Shown in pieces: positions 10,766 through 21,688 of a DNA stretch of 64,000 bases. The DNA comes from Orychophragmus violaceus (taxonomy: Eukaryota; Streptophyta; Magnoliopsida; Brassicales; Brassicaceae): assembly GCA_030180135.1 (NCBI GenBank), contig CM058229.1, positions 41,319,522 through 41,383,521 on the forward strand. Reading direction: 5' to 3'. A model generated the notes under the pieces. It worked only from the letters and a program-made list of their open reading frames with translations. It searched no databases and was not told the origin of the DNA. How positions within the stretch are numbered: the first letter of the stretch is position 1; every line of letters begins with the position of its first letter. A program made the position numbers and the translations under genes.

Positions 10766-13700
10766 AACGTTGAAGAAAGGACAAGTGGAACTGCGAGTCT
10801 GGTATGGAGCAATGGTTGCTACATGAGCCGTAGAGATTCTCCACTTGTAGGAGCCTTTCAAGCTTGGTTTTGAATTAAGTAATTGCTACTATGTACCTGC
10901 TTTATGCAGAAATGTCTTCCATTTTCTTGTAAGATTTTGGATGCTTTTCATTCTGATAAAAGACAAGTTTTGCTCTTTTGATCTTAATGAAATATTATAT
11001 GGTAGCACCCCTTATGAAAGGGTTTTATATCTTAAACCAACATACGCTTAAATATAACATAAATATCAAACGATTTAAGTCTGATGACTTGAACTCGATT
11101 TTCCTTAGCATAGTCATATTGACCAAATAGAGTGAAGTGGCTTCAGAAGTTCCATAGTTATGGGCTTCAGGTTCATTTGATTGTAAATCAATTGAGACAT
11201 GAATTCTGCTTGCTGGGCCAAATGACTAAGGCTTCTTTAGCAGAGCTAAAGAAACGGGCCAGAGGCTCGTTGGGCCTTACACATACTGATGTATGCGGCC
11301 CGATGAGCATTGGTGCCAAAGTAAAACTTCAATACTTCATTGACTTATTGATGGCTTCAGTAAGTATGACTGTGTTCATTTGATGAGACACGAGTCAGAA
11401 TACTTTGGAATGATCAAAGGAGTTTCAGAATGAAGTATAGAACCGATTTGACAGAAGTATCGAGATCCTTGATTAGATCGCAGAGGAAAATACTTGAGTC
11501 AAGAATTGGGTGATCATCTAAGTGAGTGTGAAGTCATTTCACAACTCATCTCTCCTGAAAACCTTGAATGGTGTTTCTGAGAGAATGAATCGGATCTTAT
11601 TGGATATGCTCCGATTAATGATGAGTCACATGAATCTTCCATTATTCTTTTAAAATACGCTCTAAAATGAACATGTTTACGCTAAATAAGTTTTCTATCA
11701 GAATCAGTGAAAAACACTACATTGGATGTGGACTGGGTGATTTCCAAATATGTTTTTCTGATTAATTGGGATTGCAAGGTTTGTGTAAGGCAGTTGTCAT
11801 CAAACAAACTTGAATCCAAAACTGATAAGTGCTGCTTCGCTGGTTGTCCTAGGGAAACCCAGGCTTAGTACTTTTGCAACCAATCCGAGAACAAAGTTTT
11901 GTTGTTCGGAACTCTGGTCTTCCAAGAAGAACAGTGGGAGTAAAAGTACAACTCGAAGAAATTCGAGAAACACAGGAGGTTGTTCAACCTGTTGAGGGAG
12001 AGCAGCGGTTGGATCTACAGAGGGCTGTAGGATCTACACCTGTGAAGCCTGAAATTCGCAGATCTGAAAGGATCCGTCACTAACTCGAGAGTGATTTCTC
12101 GTAGCCGATTGTCGTGATCTGTTGATCATTGAAAAGTGACGGACCTGCGAAATTCAAAGAAGCGAAGGTGAGCCCCAACTCCGAAAATTGGCTAGTTATG
12201 CATGTTAGCTTCGCCGATTGAAGCAAGCATCTTGGAGTTGGAATCTATGTTCTGTTAAAACGGTCAAAGGTTTTGACTCGATCAGGAACGATTAGAAACC
12301 GTGCGTTTACAAGTAAACTAGTGGGAGCGTAGTTGCAATTCTCAAACTGTATGTTTAGAACGTACTTAATCTCATAAACGACGTTCTGACGCTAAAGTCT
12401 TTTCAAGATTTGGGTCGGAAGTCAAACTTAACGATGGACATGGGAGAAGCCGCGTAAGCTCTTGGAATATGGATCCATTGAGATGGATCAGAAGAGCTAA
12501 TTGGATCGTGTCAGAATCCTTATGATTATAAGGTACTGGACAGTTCCAATATGCATGATTCCAAGAATGGCCTCACACCAAAGGTCTTATGGCAATGATC
12601 TTAGCAAGATGAAGTGTTTTGGACACTGGCTGAGCTAGTGTCTATGAGTGAGATTCCCTTTTGCTCATGCAATAGAATCCATCATAAATGCCATATTTTG
12701 CGCTCGTCTAAATGCAGCTGACGCATAAAGCATGTCGAGTAGGTACCAATTTGTTCCAGTAAGAGTCACTGGACAGTTGTAAGGAATATCCCCAAATGTT
12801 TGAGAAACACTAAGGATAGGTTCTTGTACAACTGAGAAAAAGACGAATCAGTTATGAGTAGTAAGACGGACAAAGATGAATCCCGGTTCTCACCTGGTTA
12901 TGTCTTTTGCCTGAGTAGCGGTGCTGTCTGTTGGAAAGGTTTCCAAGCAGAGGACCGAAGAATAGTGCTTGTTAAAGAATAGCAGTGTGGTTTGTTGGAA
13001 TGGTTCCAAGCCAGAACACCGCAGCATCTCTCACAACCTAAGCACGAGTTGTATACTGTTGCTGTAGGTACTAGATATCTGAAGACTTGGTCTTGAGTCT
13101 AGTGGGAGTTAATTTAATTATGATGTTCAGATAGATATGATATGGTCATGTTTATGTAAAACTGACATCAACATTATTTGACTATTGGATAATTAAATAA
13201 TGGTTCCAAAATAAGTTTATGTCATATTATAGGCCATCAAGTTGAGGACTTGATCATGAAACCCTGTAAGTAACAAATGACATAAATTATGATGTGTCCC
13301 TAGTCGAGGTTGTTAAAGTGGGACAATAACAACCGCGAGAGACTAGCTTGTGAGGTGACTGTTGACTAAGTTTCATGGAGTCAATGATATGAGTATCACA
13401 GTCAGTCACATAGATATATGTTGGTGAACATATGATCGGACGTGACCCGCTAATGAGAAGTCTACAAGATAGTTATATATGTGTCATAAGAGGTTCTCAT
13501 TACGACTATAGAGTATAGTCCTTAGACCTGAGTTCATCATGCTTTCTTGCATATGAATTGGTGCACCTTGACCTTGTCAAACGTCGATCCGTAACTGGCG
13601 GCTATAAAGGCACTGCTCAGGTGTATCATGAAGTGTGTAAAGGAACAGGGATGGAACAAGATGGGATTTGTCCCTCCTGAATAACGGGAGATAAATATCT

Positions 13701-13900
13701 CAGGGCCTATCGAAGATTTTATGCTGAGAAAATGTGTGGCAGCACTCAAACGAACTGTAGTTCAGTTGTTTGTTTTGTTCAGTATAGATCAGGAGTTCGA
13801 TAAATATGATATTGGCTTAATAAGAATGACATGAATCTTGTCTTATGCCAAATCGAGATATAGAGACAAAAGGATTGTAGGAATTGATGATTCCAGTACA
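10766..13900 (+). pseudogene. Copia A pol remnants (integrase, linker, RNase H)
   Basis: About 3.1 kb of decayed pol. Integrase traces lie at 11132-11383 (LTHTDVCGPM before the first catalytic position) and 11580-11660. A linker at 11874-12083 contains RRTVGVKVQLEEI and RRSERIRH. RNase H traces near 12660-13090 read as ARLNAADA and SRYQFVPVRV, with frame changes. RT is largely missing and no YVDD is readable. The counterpart linker in element C contains a palindrome pair that is absent here. Confidence 0.8.
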
Positions 13901-13910
13901 AGTGGGAGAT
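13901..13910 (+). other. Polypurine tract of Copia A
   Basis: AGTGGGAGAT directly before the 3' LTR, a common Copia tract. Confidence 0.85.
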
Positions 13911-14590
13911 TGTTGGGATTGTATCCTGAAATCACACTTGTACTCACTCCTGATAGTAGTTGTGTATCGAGATCAATCGTTTGTATAATACTGGTGATTG
14001 TAATGCTTTGCTAGAAGCCTCTTGTAATCTGTAAGTTGTAGACTTACTGCCAGTATTATATGATCCTATAGGGTCACACACCTAAGCAATCTGGAAGCTG
14101 GCATATGGGAATGATCATTTGACAATGATCACGTTGATGTGTATTGGATACACATTGACATAGAGTTTTATGATGTATGTGTCGATCGATACATGAGTGT
14201 GTCGATCGATGCAGGCTTTTCGAGAAGGTGTGTCGATCGATACAGTAAGTGTGTCGATCGATGCATATCGGGTTTTGACATAAACAAGTCGGGCTTCTCC
14301 GACGGTTTAGTGATGTCATTTCCAGGTCGATATATAAAGGCTTATATGGTCGACCTGGACCCTGGCCGTCACTGTAATTCTCAGAGAGAAAAGCAGAGAC
14401 ATCGAAAACTCATTCCCTGAATCCGGCACTAGCATCCCGGCGTTCCAGGTTGTGTGAGTGTGTGCTTGGTAGAGGCGAAGCACTTGATTCGCTAGATCTC
14501 GTTCACCATTCTATTCTGCTGCCAGATCTGAGGTAAGAACGAAGTTGATAATTTCAATATAACAAACCCTAGATCCTAAGAGTTCCAACA
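13911..14590 (+). repeat. 3' LTR of Copia A
   Basis: 680 bp, TGTTGGG...AACA, the fuller of the two LTRs. Palindrome cores start at 14179, 14199, 14230 and 14251 (spacings 20, 31 and 21 bp, close to two, three and two helical turns). Confidence 0.95.
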
Positions 14591-16822
14591 CATTATTCAG
14601 CCCATCACGTCTCTTTTTGAAGTCCAGACAAGCTCCAATGGTGTTGAGGAAAGAGGTACCAAGTAAGAGAGGTAGTTGGGTACTCTTCTTCATCTTCATG
14701 ACAATAAAGTCAGTTGGGATAGTGCACTCACCAATCTTCAGTGGTTAGTCCTTGATCATTCCCATTGGAGTTTTTGAGTAAGAGTCTCCAAATGTAATAG
14801 AAGATGGGTACCTTTCCATGCTCTTAATCCCAAGAGATTCCACCATGTCAAGAGATATCACACTCACAGTAGAGCCGGAATCACACAATGCATCCGTAAT
14901 CTCCAAGTCTCCCAAAGTACAATTGATGATAAATTTACCCAGATTACCAAGCTTGGGAAGTATCTTTGTTGTTGTTTGGACAGTAGGCACAATATCTTCA
15001 GCAAAAATATCAATAGCACTCAACACCTTAGCTGGTTCAACATGGGAAGGCTTAACTACAGTGGCCTTCATCTACTTGAGAGGAACATGTGCAGCAGGAG
15101 GGAGTTCATAACCATAGAGAAGTGCTTCTATCTCATCAACCTCTCGCTCATAGTCTGATTTCTCATGATCAACAATAGAGAACATTGCATTGCAGTAGTC
15201 TTTCGGGTTCTTCTCTGGGTTTCCGGGCAAGGTACCGGTAGGTCTAGAAGTGGAAGCGTGTGTGTTTTCGACATTGATCAAGCGAGATGTCAAATGCTGC
15301 AACTCATTCTTTAAGTTCTTCACTTCCAATGCCCCACTTGCTTGTCCTTGGATGAGTTGTTGCATCATTCCCTTTAACTCATTACCCAAACCCAAAGAGG
15401 AATAAGCTTGTGGTTGTTGTTGCCCAAAACCGGGTGGAGGGTATTGCTGCTTGGGAACATAGCCTTGTTGTCCTTGAGGTTGAGGCTGAGAGACAAACCC
15501 TTGTTGGTTGGTGTAAGGGACAAAAGGATTTTGTTGTTGAGCTTGTCCTTGAGGTGGAGCTTGGGGATAGACTTGGTCTTGAGGGTTTGCCACATTGGGG
15601 TTGCGATATGAGAAGTTTGGGTGGTTACGGTAGTTGGGGTTAAAGCCTTTGTTGAAACCACCTTGCCCCGCAATGAAGTTAATCTCCTCTTAAGTCATCT
15701 CTTCTTCTTCACCATAGAGGATGGGCCGAGTATCATCATAGTTGCCCACAAAGCTGATGTTCTTTTGGCTAGAGGAGATCATCTTGTCTATCTTCTCATT
15801 CAAAGCTTTGATTTCCCTTTCATACTTCTCATCCGTAGAAGATGATCCTCTATTGGTGCGCTCATAATCCTCATTGTAGTTACCATCGCTTGTTGCAAGG
15901 TTTTCAATCAACTCCATAGCCACATCTACTCCCTTGCCTAGGAAGTGTCCATTGCTACAAGAGTCTAGCATCGCCCTCATTCTAGGAAGCACTCCGCGAT
16001 AGAGGTTACTGAGTAATGTTTCCTTAGTGAAACCGTGGTGGGGGCACTGAGTAGTGAGCTTATTGTATCTCTCCCAAGATTCAGCAAAGCTCTCATTGTT
16101 GCGTTGCACAAACCCGGATAGCTCACTGCAAAAATGGGCAGTCCTAGTAGTTGAGAAGAACTTCTTCAAGAAAGCTTTCTTGAGGTCTCCCCAAGTTGTA
16201 ATGGATCCCGGAGGGATGGTGCTTTCCCAATCCTTGGCTCTATCCGCCAAAGAGAAGACGAAAAGACGCATCTTCAAACCATCATCAGTCACACCATTGA
16301 GCCTTGTAGTAGCACAAATCTTGTCAAATGTGTCCAAGTGCTTCAAGGGATCCTCAGATGCAAGCCCATGAAACTGATTGTTTTGCACCATGTTCATCAC
16401 CATAGCCCGGATCTCGAAGTTGTTGTTGTTTACCGGTGGTGGAATGATCCCATGCCGGTTTGCATTGGTATCCGGTGTATCTCCATCCCCAATGGCCCTA
16501 GCTGGCCTCTCTTGCTGCTGTTGTTGATCTTGATTATTATCCATAACCGGCTGCTCAACACCCACAAAGTCTTGTAGAACTTCAACAGTTGGTTCCAACC
16601 CAAGTCTCTCTAAGTGAACAGCTCTCTCTTGTGCGCGTCGTTCCTTTGCTAATCTCCTCTCGTGTGCCTTGATGTCTTCAACTCTTGCAACTAAGCTTGT
16701 AGTCCCTTTGCTGCGCATGTTCATACACCTAACATCAAAAAGAGAGAAAGTAGCAAATTAGTAACAAAAACTTGAACTAAAAAGGAATAGAAAACGAATT
16801 GATATATCCAGAATCCCAAAAT

Positions 16823-16835
16823 GGCAACGGCGCCA
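16823..16835 (-). other. Primer-binding site of E1, tRNA-Asp type
   Basis: The minus strand reads TGGCGCCGTTGCC, 3 nt inside the LTR. This is the tRNA-Asp match typical of Athila/Tat Gypsy elements. The match stops after 13 bases (ATTTT follows instead of GGGGA), unlike the longer match in element D. Confidence 0.85.
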
Positions 16836-16838
16836 AAT

Positions 16839-18413
16839 TGATAACAGGGATTTTGCAATCCTTTGAGGTATCAATTTCTCAAGCTTATCGATGTAGCTTT
16901 GAGGTATCGAACCTTTTTGGGATGGATAAAACCAATAAGCACTCACTAATCCTCTAGAGTCAAATCACTCAATTAATTTTTTGTTTCTAACAATCCTAAC
17001 GAAAACAATTCAAATAGAAGTAAACAAAAAGCAAGTAAACAAGTGGATTCAATCAATGACAAAGATAAGGCCTAAAGGTTAAGGTCAACGGACAGGCGAC
17101 TCGGGATGAGCAAGGATCCTAATTCAAACTTCAAAAAAGCTAACCTCCTAGCAAGGAACACAACAAGTTGAATAGTTTAATCTCTTAATACTAATCTCTT
17201 TACTTAATCCTAATTCAAGAACAAACTCTCATTTGTGAATTAAAATCAAGCAAGCAATCAAACAAGTTCCAAACCGCCAACAATCACTCTAAACATACAT
17301 TTTCATGTGCTAGAATGTGAAAGTTCTATCAAATCTAGAAACTGGAATTTCATCGAACACATGGTGGGCAAGAAATCCTAAACATCCTAATCAACGCGAT
17401 CAAGGCTAATTATGCACTAAGCACACTTTGATAAACGAGATTTTAAACAATCAAGCATTAGAAATCTATTGATCACCCCTAATCAACCTAATCCTACCTA
17501 ACCCATAAGCCCTATGAAGAACTACTCACTAATCATCATGTGAACAACAAAATCCATAGGGATAGTGTTGATCATTAGAGATTAGAGATTTTGAGGAAGA
17601 TTAAGAAAAAAATCACCAAAAAGTACTTAGATTAATCAAAAAAATCAAACTTGTTCTTCCAAAAGGTTTAGAACATAAAATAAAGCTTAAGATACAATAG
17701 AAAATAGGTTTTTGGCTTAAGTAGTGTTTTTGGGGCGAACCGGGTCAACCCGGAATAAACCGGGTGTTGACCCGGATCCAAGGCATATTCTGGGTTCTGT
17801 ATCGGCCAGCCAGCCCGATATGCTGGCCGATATGAGCTCTCGAATTTTTCTGTCAAGGAGCGTATCGGTCTGGCCACCCGATATGCTGCCCGATATGAAA
17901 GTCCTGAATTTAATCCGAGAGCACGTATCGGCCTGGCCAGCCGATACGTAGGCCGATATGGACTGTCTGAATTTTTTTTTCCGAGACTCTGTTGAGATGC
18001 ATCCAGTAAATCAGTCATAACTCTTTCCATATAGCTCCGAATGACTTCAAACCACCTCCATTAGAAAGCTAACTCAATTTCCATGATTTGTATTAAGAAT
18101 CCCAGAGCTAAAAGTCAACGTAATATCTTCATATGACTCAATCTTTCAAGCTCATTGGTTTCGTCTTTCATCACCATTTCACTTGCAATCACTCCTTTGG
18201 CCTCCAAACTCTTCCAAACATCCTTAGAAACTCCAAAAACCTACAAAACATAAGAAACACTCCAAATGCAAGCCTAGAATGCCTAAACCTAGCTCTAGAT
18301 GATCCTATACTCTAAACACACCAATGACCAAAGAAATGAAGCTAAAGGAAACTAAAAAGAAGTAAAACATGATCCTAACAATAGCCTAAATGCATGAAAA
18401 TACAAGTATATCA
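16839..18413 (-). repeat. 5' LTR of Gypsy E1
   Basis: 1575 bp partner of 3669-5246, with the same three palindrome units at 17800, 17863 and 17926. The inner end abuts the primer-binding site. Confidence 0.95.
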
Positions 18414-18418
18414 AGAGG

Positions 18419-20069
18419 CGGAGCTATGAAGAGACCAAAGGGAGTCAGCTGATCCCACCACTTTTTAAAATTTCTTTGTTTTTTAATCTAAAAATCTAAT
18501 GGCTCCATTAAAATTTTATTTTTGACTCCCTAAAATTCAAAAACATGAAAACAAAAACTGAAATTGGATTAAGCTCACCATTTTGTTATATTAAAACTTG
18601 AGCTAATATCAAGTTTAAGCCCAAAATTAAAAACAATAATGATCCATAACTTTTGTGGGTTTTATTTAAATATTAGTTAATTTTATTACTATTTAAGTAA
18701 ACATAAAATACAAAAGCTAAAGATTCAACACACAAAAAAAAAATAAGAATATATTTTTATTTTTAGACAAATTTTCATCTCCATATACATTCACCAACAT
18801 CAATTTTGGTTCAATTTCAGGTTATTTTTTCTAAGAAAATTATATTTTTCATGTACTTTATATACTATTAATATGATTCGTTCGCACCATGTGCGAGCAC
18901 AAATATCATTAAACATACATTTAAAAAAAATAAAAATTATCAAATTAATTTAGCAACAATTATAATATTATAAAAATCTGTATGTGACTATTTATAATTA
19001 AACATATATATTATTATATTTATCAAAATATTTTATTATAAATAAAATTAATAGTAATAAAATAAATTGTAAGTATATGTTTTATGTATAAAATCAATAC
19101 ATAAATATCTTATTTAAAATCTTTATATTAATTGAAAAGTGCATTTGACCTTATATTCACTCTCAAAATGGCTTCATTAATGAAATTAGATTAATTACTG
19201 TGTTAACCTTAATTTATATTAGTAATTTTAAATTTTATTATGAAGATATACATAAATTTGGATAAAATTTTGGATTATATTAATTTAATATATAAAATCT
19301 AAAATCAATATTTATTAAATTTTGAAAATATTCATAAACATTTTGATATTTATCATTTTATTTTTTATTGAAAGTTATGTATACCTATAAAATAAAATTA
19401 AAAATATTTATAAATTTATCTCATCTTAATTTTTATTTTTCTATTTAAGATTATATATATGTCTAAAATAAAATTTAAAAAATATTCATTAATATTTCAT
19501 ATTTATCATCTTATTTTTATCCAAAGTTATGTATAACTTCATAATAAACTTTAAAAACATAATAAAATTACTAATATAAATTAAGGTTAATACAGTAATT
19601 AACCTAATTTCATTAATGACAAATTAGTAATCAGCCTTTTTGAGAGTAAGTATAAGGTCAAATGCACTTCTCAATTAATATAAAGATACATTATGTTTTT
19701 ATTAAGTCGAGATGATTGTGTTTTAGATTTATAGATAGATTTTAGGTATATTATATATACACTGATTATTTTAATATAAGCTAAAAAATATAACTAGAAT
19801 TTAAATGTTATTTTACTTATCACTATCAAAACTTTCTATAAATTTTTTTATGCAATATCAGTACAATATTATAAAATCGGATAGGGGATCAAAATTTAAT
19901 GATAAACTTTTTGTCGAAAACATATAAAAATTAAACATGATTTTTTTTGGTATTTATGTCATAAGTGAACGTAGAATATATTAATAGCTTTTTGGAAATT
20001 CATAAACTTTGTTTTTAATATTATTTTTTGTCTGTCTCCGGTAAGAAAATATTTTTGTCTTTGCCACTG
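18419..20069. other. AT-rich body of the split hAT-type element
   Basis: About 1.65 kb, extremely AT-rich, with no credible ORF. Near its start the element has the small palindromic stretch GGGAGTCAGCTGATCCCA (18443-18463). A foldback repeat lies at 19119-19687. Confidence 0.6.
19119..19687. repeat. Foldback (MITE-like) inverted repeat
   Basis: Arms of about 115 bp: ATCTTTATATTAATTGA at 19119-19135 is the exact inverse of 19671-19687, and the match continues inwards (GCATTTGACCTTATA and ACTCTCAAAA against their inverses) to about 19235/19562. The 569-bp unit has no ORF. I cannot define a clear target duplication. Confidence 0.7.
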
Positions 20070-20094
20070 CTTAGAAGAATGAAGAATAGATAAA

Positions 20095-21300
20095 GTCTTC
20101 AAGGGTAATGATAAAATTTTATGGTTAATGAAAAATGTGTTGGGAGTGAAGGGACCTAATGCATTAGTTAGAGATGGGGTTTATCTACATATGTATTATT
20201 GTGCTCACGTCTTGAATTTGGAATGAGCTATTAGGAATGTTGTAAAGTATGTGTGATACTCGTCTACAAAATTAAAGTTATTTGAGTTGCGGGTAGGCAC
20301 TAGAAATGTTTCTTAGAGGCAGCTTAACTTTAGATTGCAAAAATTGTTGAAATTCAAGATATATCTTGTGTTGACTGCTGCACTTATCTTAAGGGTAGCT
20401 TTTGAAAAGATGGTGGACGAAGACAAGCATTACAATGAGTATTTCTTGAGAATGAAACAAAAGATAATAGATAGAAACGGGCTAGAACACCTCATAAACG
20501 GCTTGGACCACCAAATTATACTAGTTGGGATAAAGTGCAAATGTTGATTAAGTTTATGATAATCTTTTTTGGTTGCACTCTGGCGTTTTCAGAATCTAAA
20601 ACAATAACTTCTGACTACAATGTAATAATTGAGTAGAATTTGATATCACTAAATAATCATAGTGATGAACAAGTTCATAAAGATGCATCAAATATGAGGA
20701 ATAAATTTGAGAAGTCCATTGTGATTATTGCAAGTGTGTTTGATCCGAAGAACAAGATGCAATTTGCTACACTTTGTTTTGATAAAGTCTATGGATAAGA
20801 TTGCATGGAAAGTACTCATCTCAGAGCATCAATTAAAGTAATGAAATAACTATATGAAAATATGTGTTGATGTTTAAACTGGCTGACAATGCTGAAAACA
20901 AAAGCACAAATGAAGAGTTTGAACGACCAAGTGTTGTCTTTGATTTATGATGATGGATATGAGAAGATGAATTCTTTGTACACATAGCTAAGTAATGAAG
21001 TTGCAAATGAGGAAGCTAGTAGTGATCTTGATATCTATTTGCTGGAAAAGTAGTACCACGAAAAATGGTTTGGGAATAGATTATGATATTTTTCATGATG
21101 GAAACAAAACAGTTGGAATGTTTTCTAGATGTTCAAGTGTCTTCTATCCTTTAAAAACCAGCTATTAGTACTAGTGGTCGCGTTTTAAATACATTCCTTA
21201 GTTATTTAACACCTTACATTATTGAAGCACAAACAATGGTTGAAAAATTCTATTGAAATTGGAGCAAACCATGACAGTTTAGCTGATTTTTTTTTTTAAA
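20095..21300 (+). pseudogene. hAT transposase (BED zinc-finger/RICESLEEPER-like), decayed
   Basis: Scattered matches to plant hAT transposases appear in several frames in the correct order: YYCAHVLNLE (near 20195), FEKMVDEDKHYNEYF (20401-20445), then the pre-catalytic IIASVFDPKNKM (near 20725) and YDDGYEKMNS (near 20945). The dimerisation tail would follow, but the SINE and retroposon interrupt the sequence. Many stops. The sequence left of the hAT end (3551-3654) should be the other side of the same original locus. Confidence 0.7.
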
Positions 21301-21319
21301 CTGGTGTACTATGCATGAG

Positions 21320-21564
21320 GTTTTTTTTTTTTAATATAGACGTATCTCAAGCCTATGGATGAACTCAGACTAATCTCTAAGGGGAGGTGAAGCCCATGGA
21401 TAGACTCTCTCTCTGGGTATTCAAATGGGCCGAAAGCAATGGACTCATATCCATGTAGATGTCCAAGAAAATATGTTTTAGTTTCGCATAGCAGGTAGAT
21501 CGAACTTGAAACGTGTTAGCGTCTCAAGTCCCTCTCCTTACCACTTGACCACAAGCCCTTTGAC
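21320..21564 (-). mobile_element. tRNA-derived SINE
   Basis: Read on the minus strand it begins with a tRNA-like pol III promoter: an A box around 21550-21536 (TGGTCAAGTGGTAAGG) and a B box around 21510-21494 (TTCAAGTTCGATCTACC). It ends in a poly(A) tract (the T run near 21320-21331 on the plus strand). It is flanked by direct repeats TGCATGAG at 21312-21319 and 21565-21572. It resembles Brassicaceae SB-type SINEs. It interrupts the hAT pseudogene. Confidence 0.85.
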
Positions 21565-21688
21565 TGCATGAGTTTCTTGGTAAGTTGGTTTTATATTTCC
21601 ATATAAGTTTCTATATTCAATAGTGAATTTCAAACTAAAACACTTTATTTTTTGCTTTGTAGAAATTGGACACAGTCTAAATCATCTT

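Larger units (their letters stand above)
7665..14590 (+). mobile_element. Copia retrotransposon 'A', nested in E1
   Basis: LTRs at 7665-8234 and 13911-14590 are flanked by the 5-bp duplication CATTA (7660-7664, 14591-14595). PBS TGGTATCAGAGC and polypurine tract AGTGGGAGAT are in the expected places. Gag is nearly intact; pol is reduced to scraps of integrase and RNase H. A and C are relatives (similar gag, leader and LTR). A carries about 18 copies of the GTGTCGATCGACAC palindrome, all in its LTRs and leader. Confidence 0.95.
7214..16724 (-). pseudogene. E1 gag-protease with C-terminal extension, split by Copia A
   Basis: One minus-strand frame runs from the ATG at 16724 to 14591, then continues at 7659 and ends at the stop near 7214 once Copia A and one TSD copy are ignored: 860 codons, frame preserved. 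Order: coiled N-terminus, Retrotrans_gag domain (about residues 100-260; DWESTIPPGSITTW, CPHHGF), Gln/Pro-rich region, retropepsin with active site CDSGSTVSVI (near 14900) and the later PTDFIV and LLLGTSFL segments, then about 150 residues of unrecognised extension. Three in-frame stops (near 15688, 15072, 14745) disable it. There is no pol downstream. Confidence 0.88.
3669..18413 (-). mobile_element. Athila-like Gypsy retrotransposon 'E1', non-autonomous, with nested Copia
   Basis: The two LTRs (3669-5246 and 16839-18413) are nearly identical over about 1.58 kb, begin TG and end CA, and are flanked by the 5-bp duplication AGAGG (3664-3668, 18414-18418). Orientation is minus: the primer-binding site lies beside the right LTR and a purine tract beside the left. 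The internal region holds one gag-protease frame split by Copia A. There is no reverse transcriptase, RNase H or integrase, so it must have moved with enzymes from elsewhere. Its LTRs and 3' region carry a private TATCGGC palindrome array. Confidence 0.95.
3663..20069. mobile_element. Non-autonomous hAT-type DNA transposon split by Gypsy element E1
   Basis: The ends are AAGAGGCGGAG (from 3663, continuing at 18419 across the Gypsy insertion) and, inverted, CAGTGGCAAAG (ending 20069). They are flanked by near-identical 8-bp duplications, CTTAGATG (3655-3662) and CTTAGAAG (20070-20077). Terminal repeats of the CAGNGGCGG type with 8-bp TSDs are hAT hallmarks. Without the Gypsy insertion it is about 1.66 kb, AT-rich, with no ORF I recognise. 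The Gypsy sits 6 bp inside the left end. A foldback element (19119-19687) lies within it. Confidence 0.65.

Noticed and set aside
15621..16577. Plus-strand ORFs across 15408-16577
   Set aside because: They are antisense shadows of the E1 gag, which has the recognisable domain.
21485..21564. A functional tRNA gene on the minus strand
   Set aside because: A and B boxes are present, but no cloverleaf closes, a poly(A) tail follows and TSDs flank the unit; it is a SINE.
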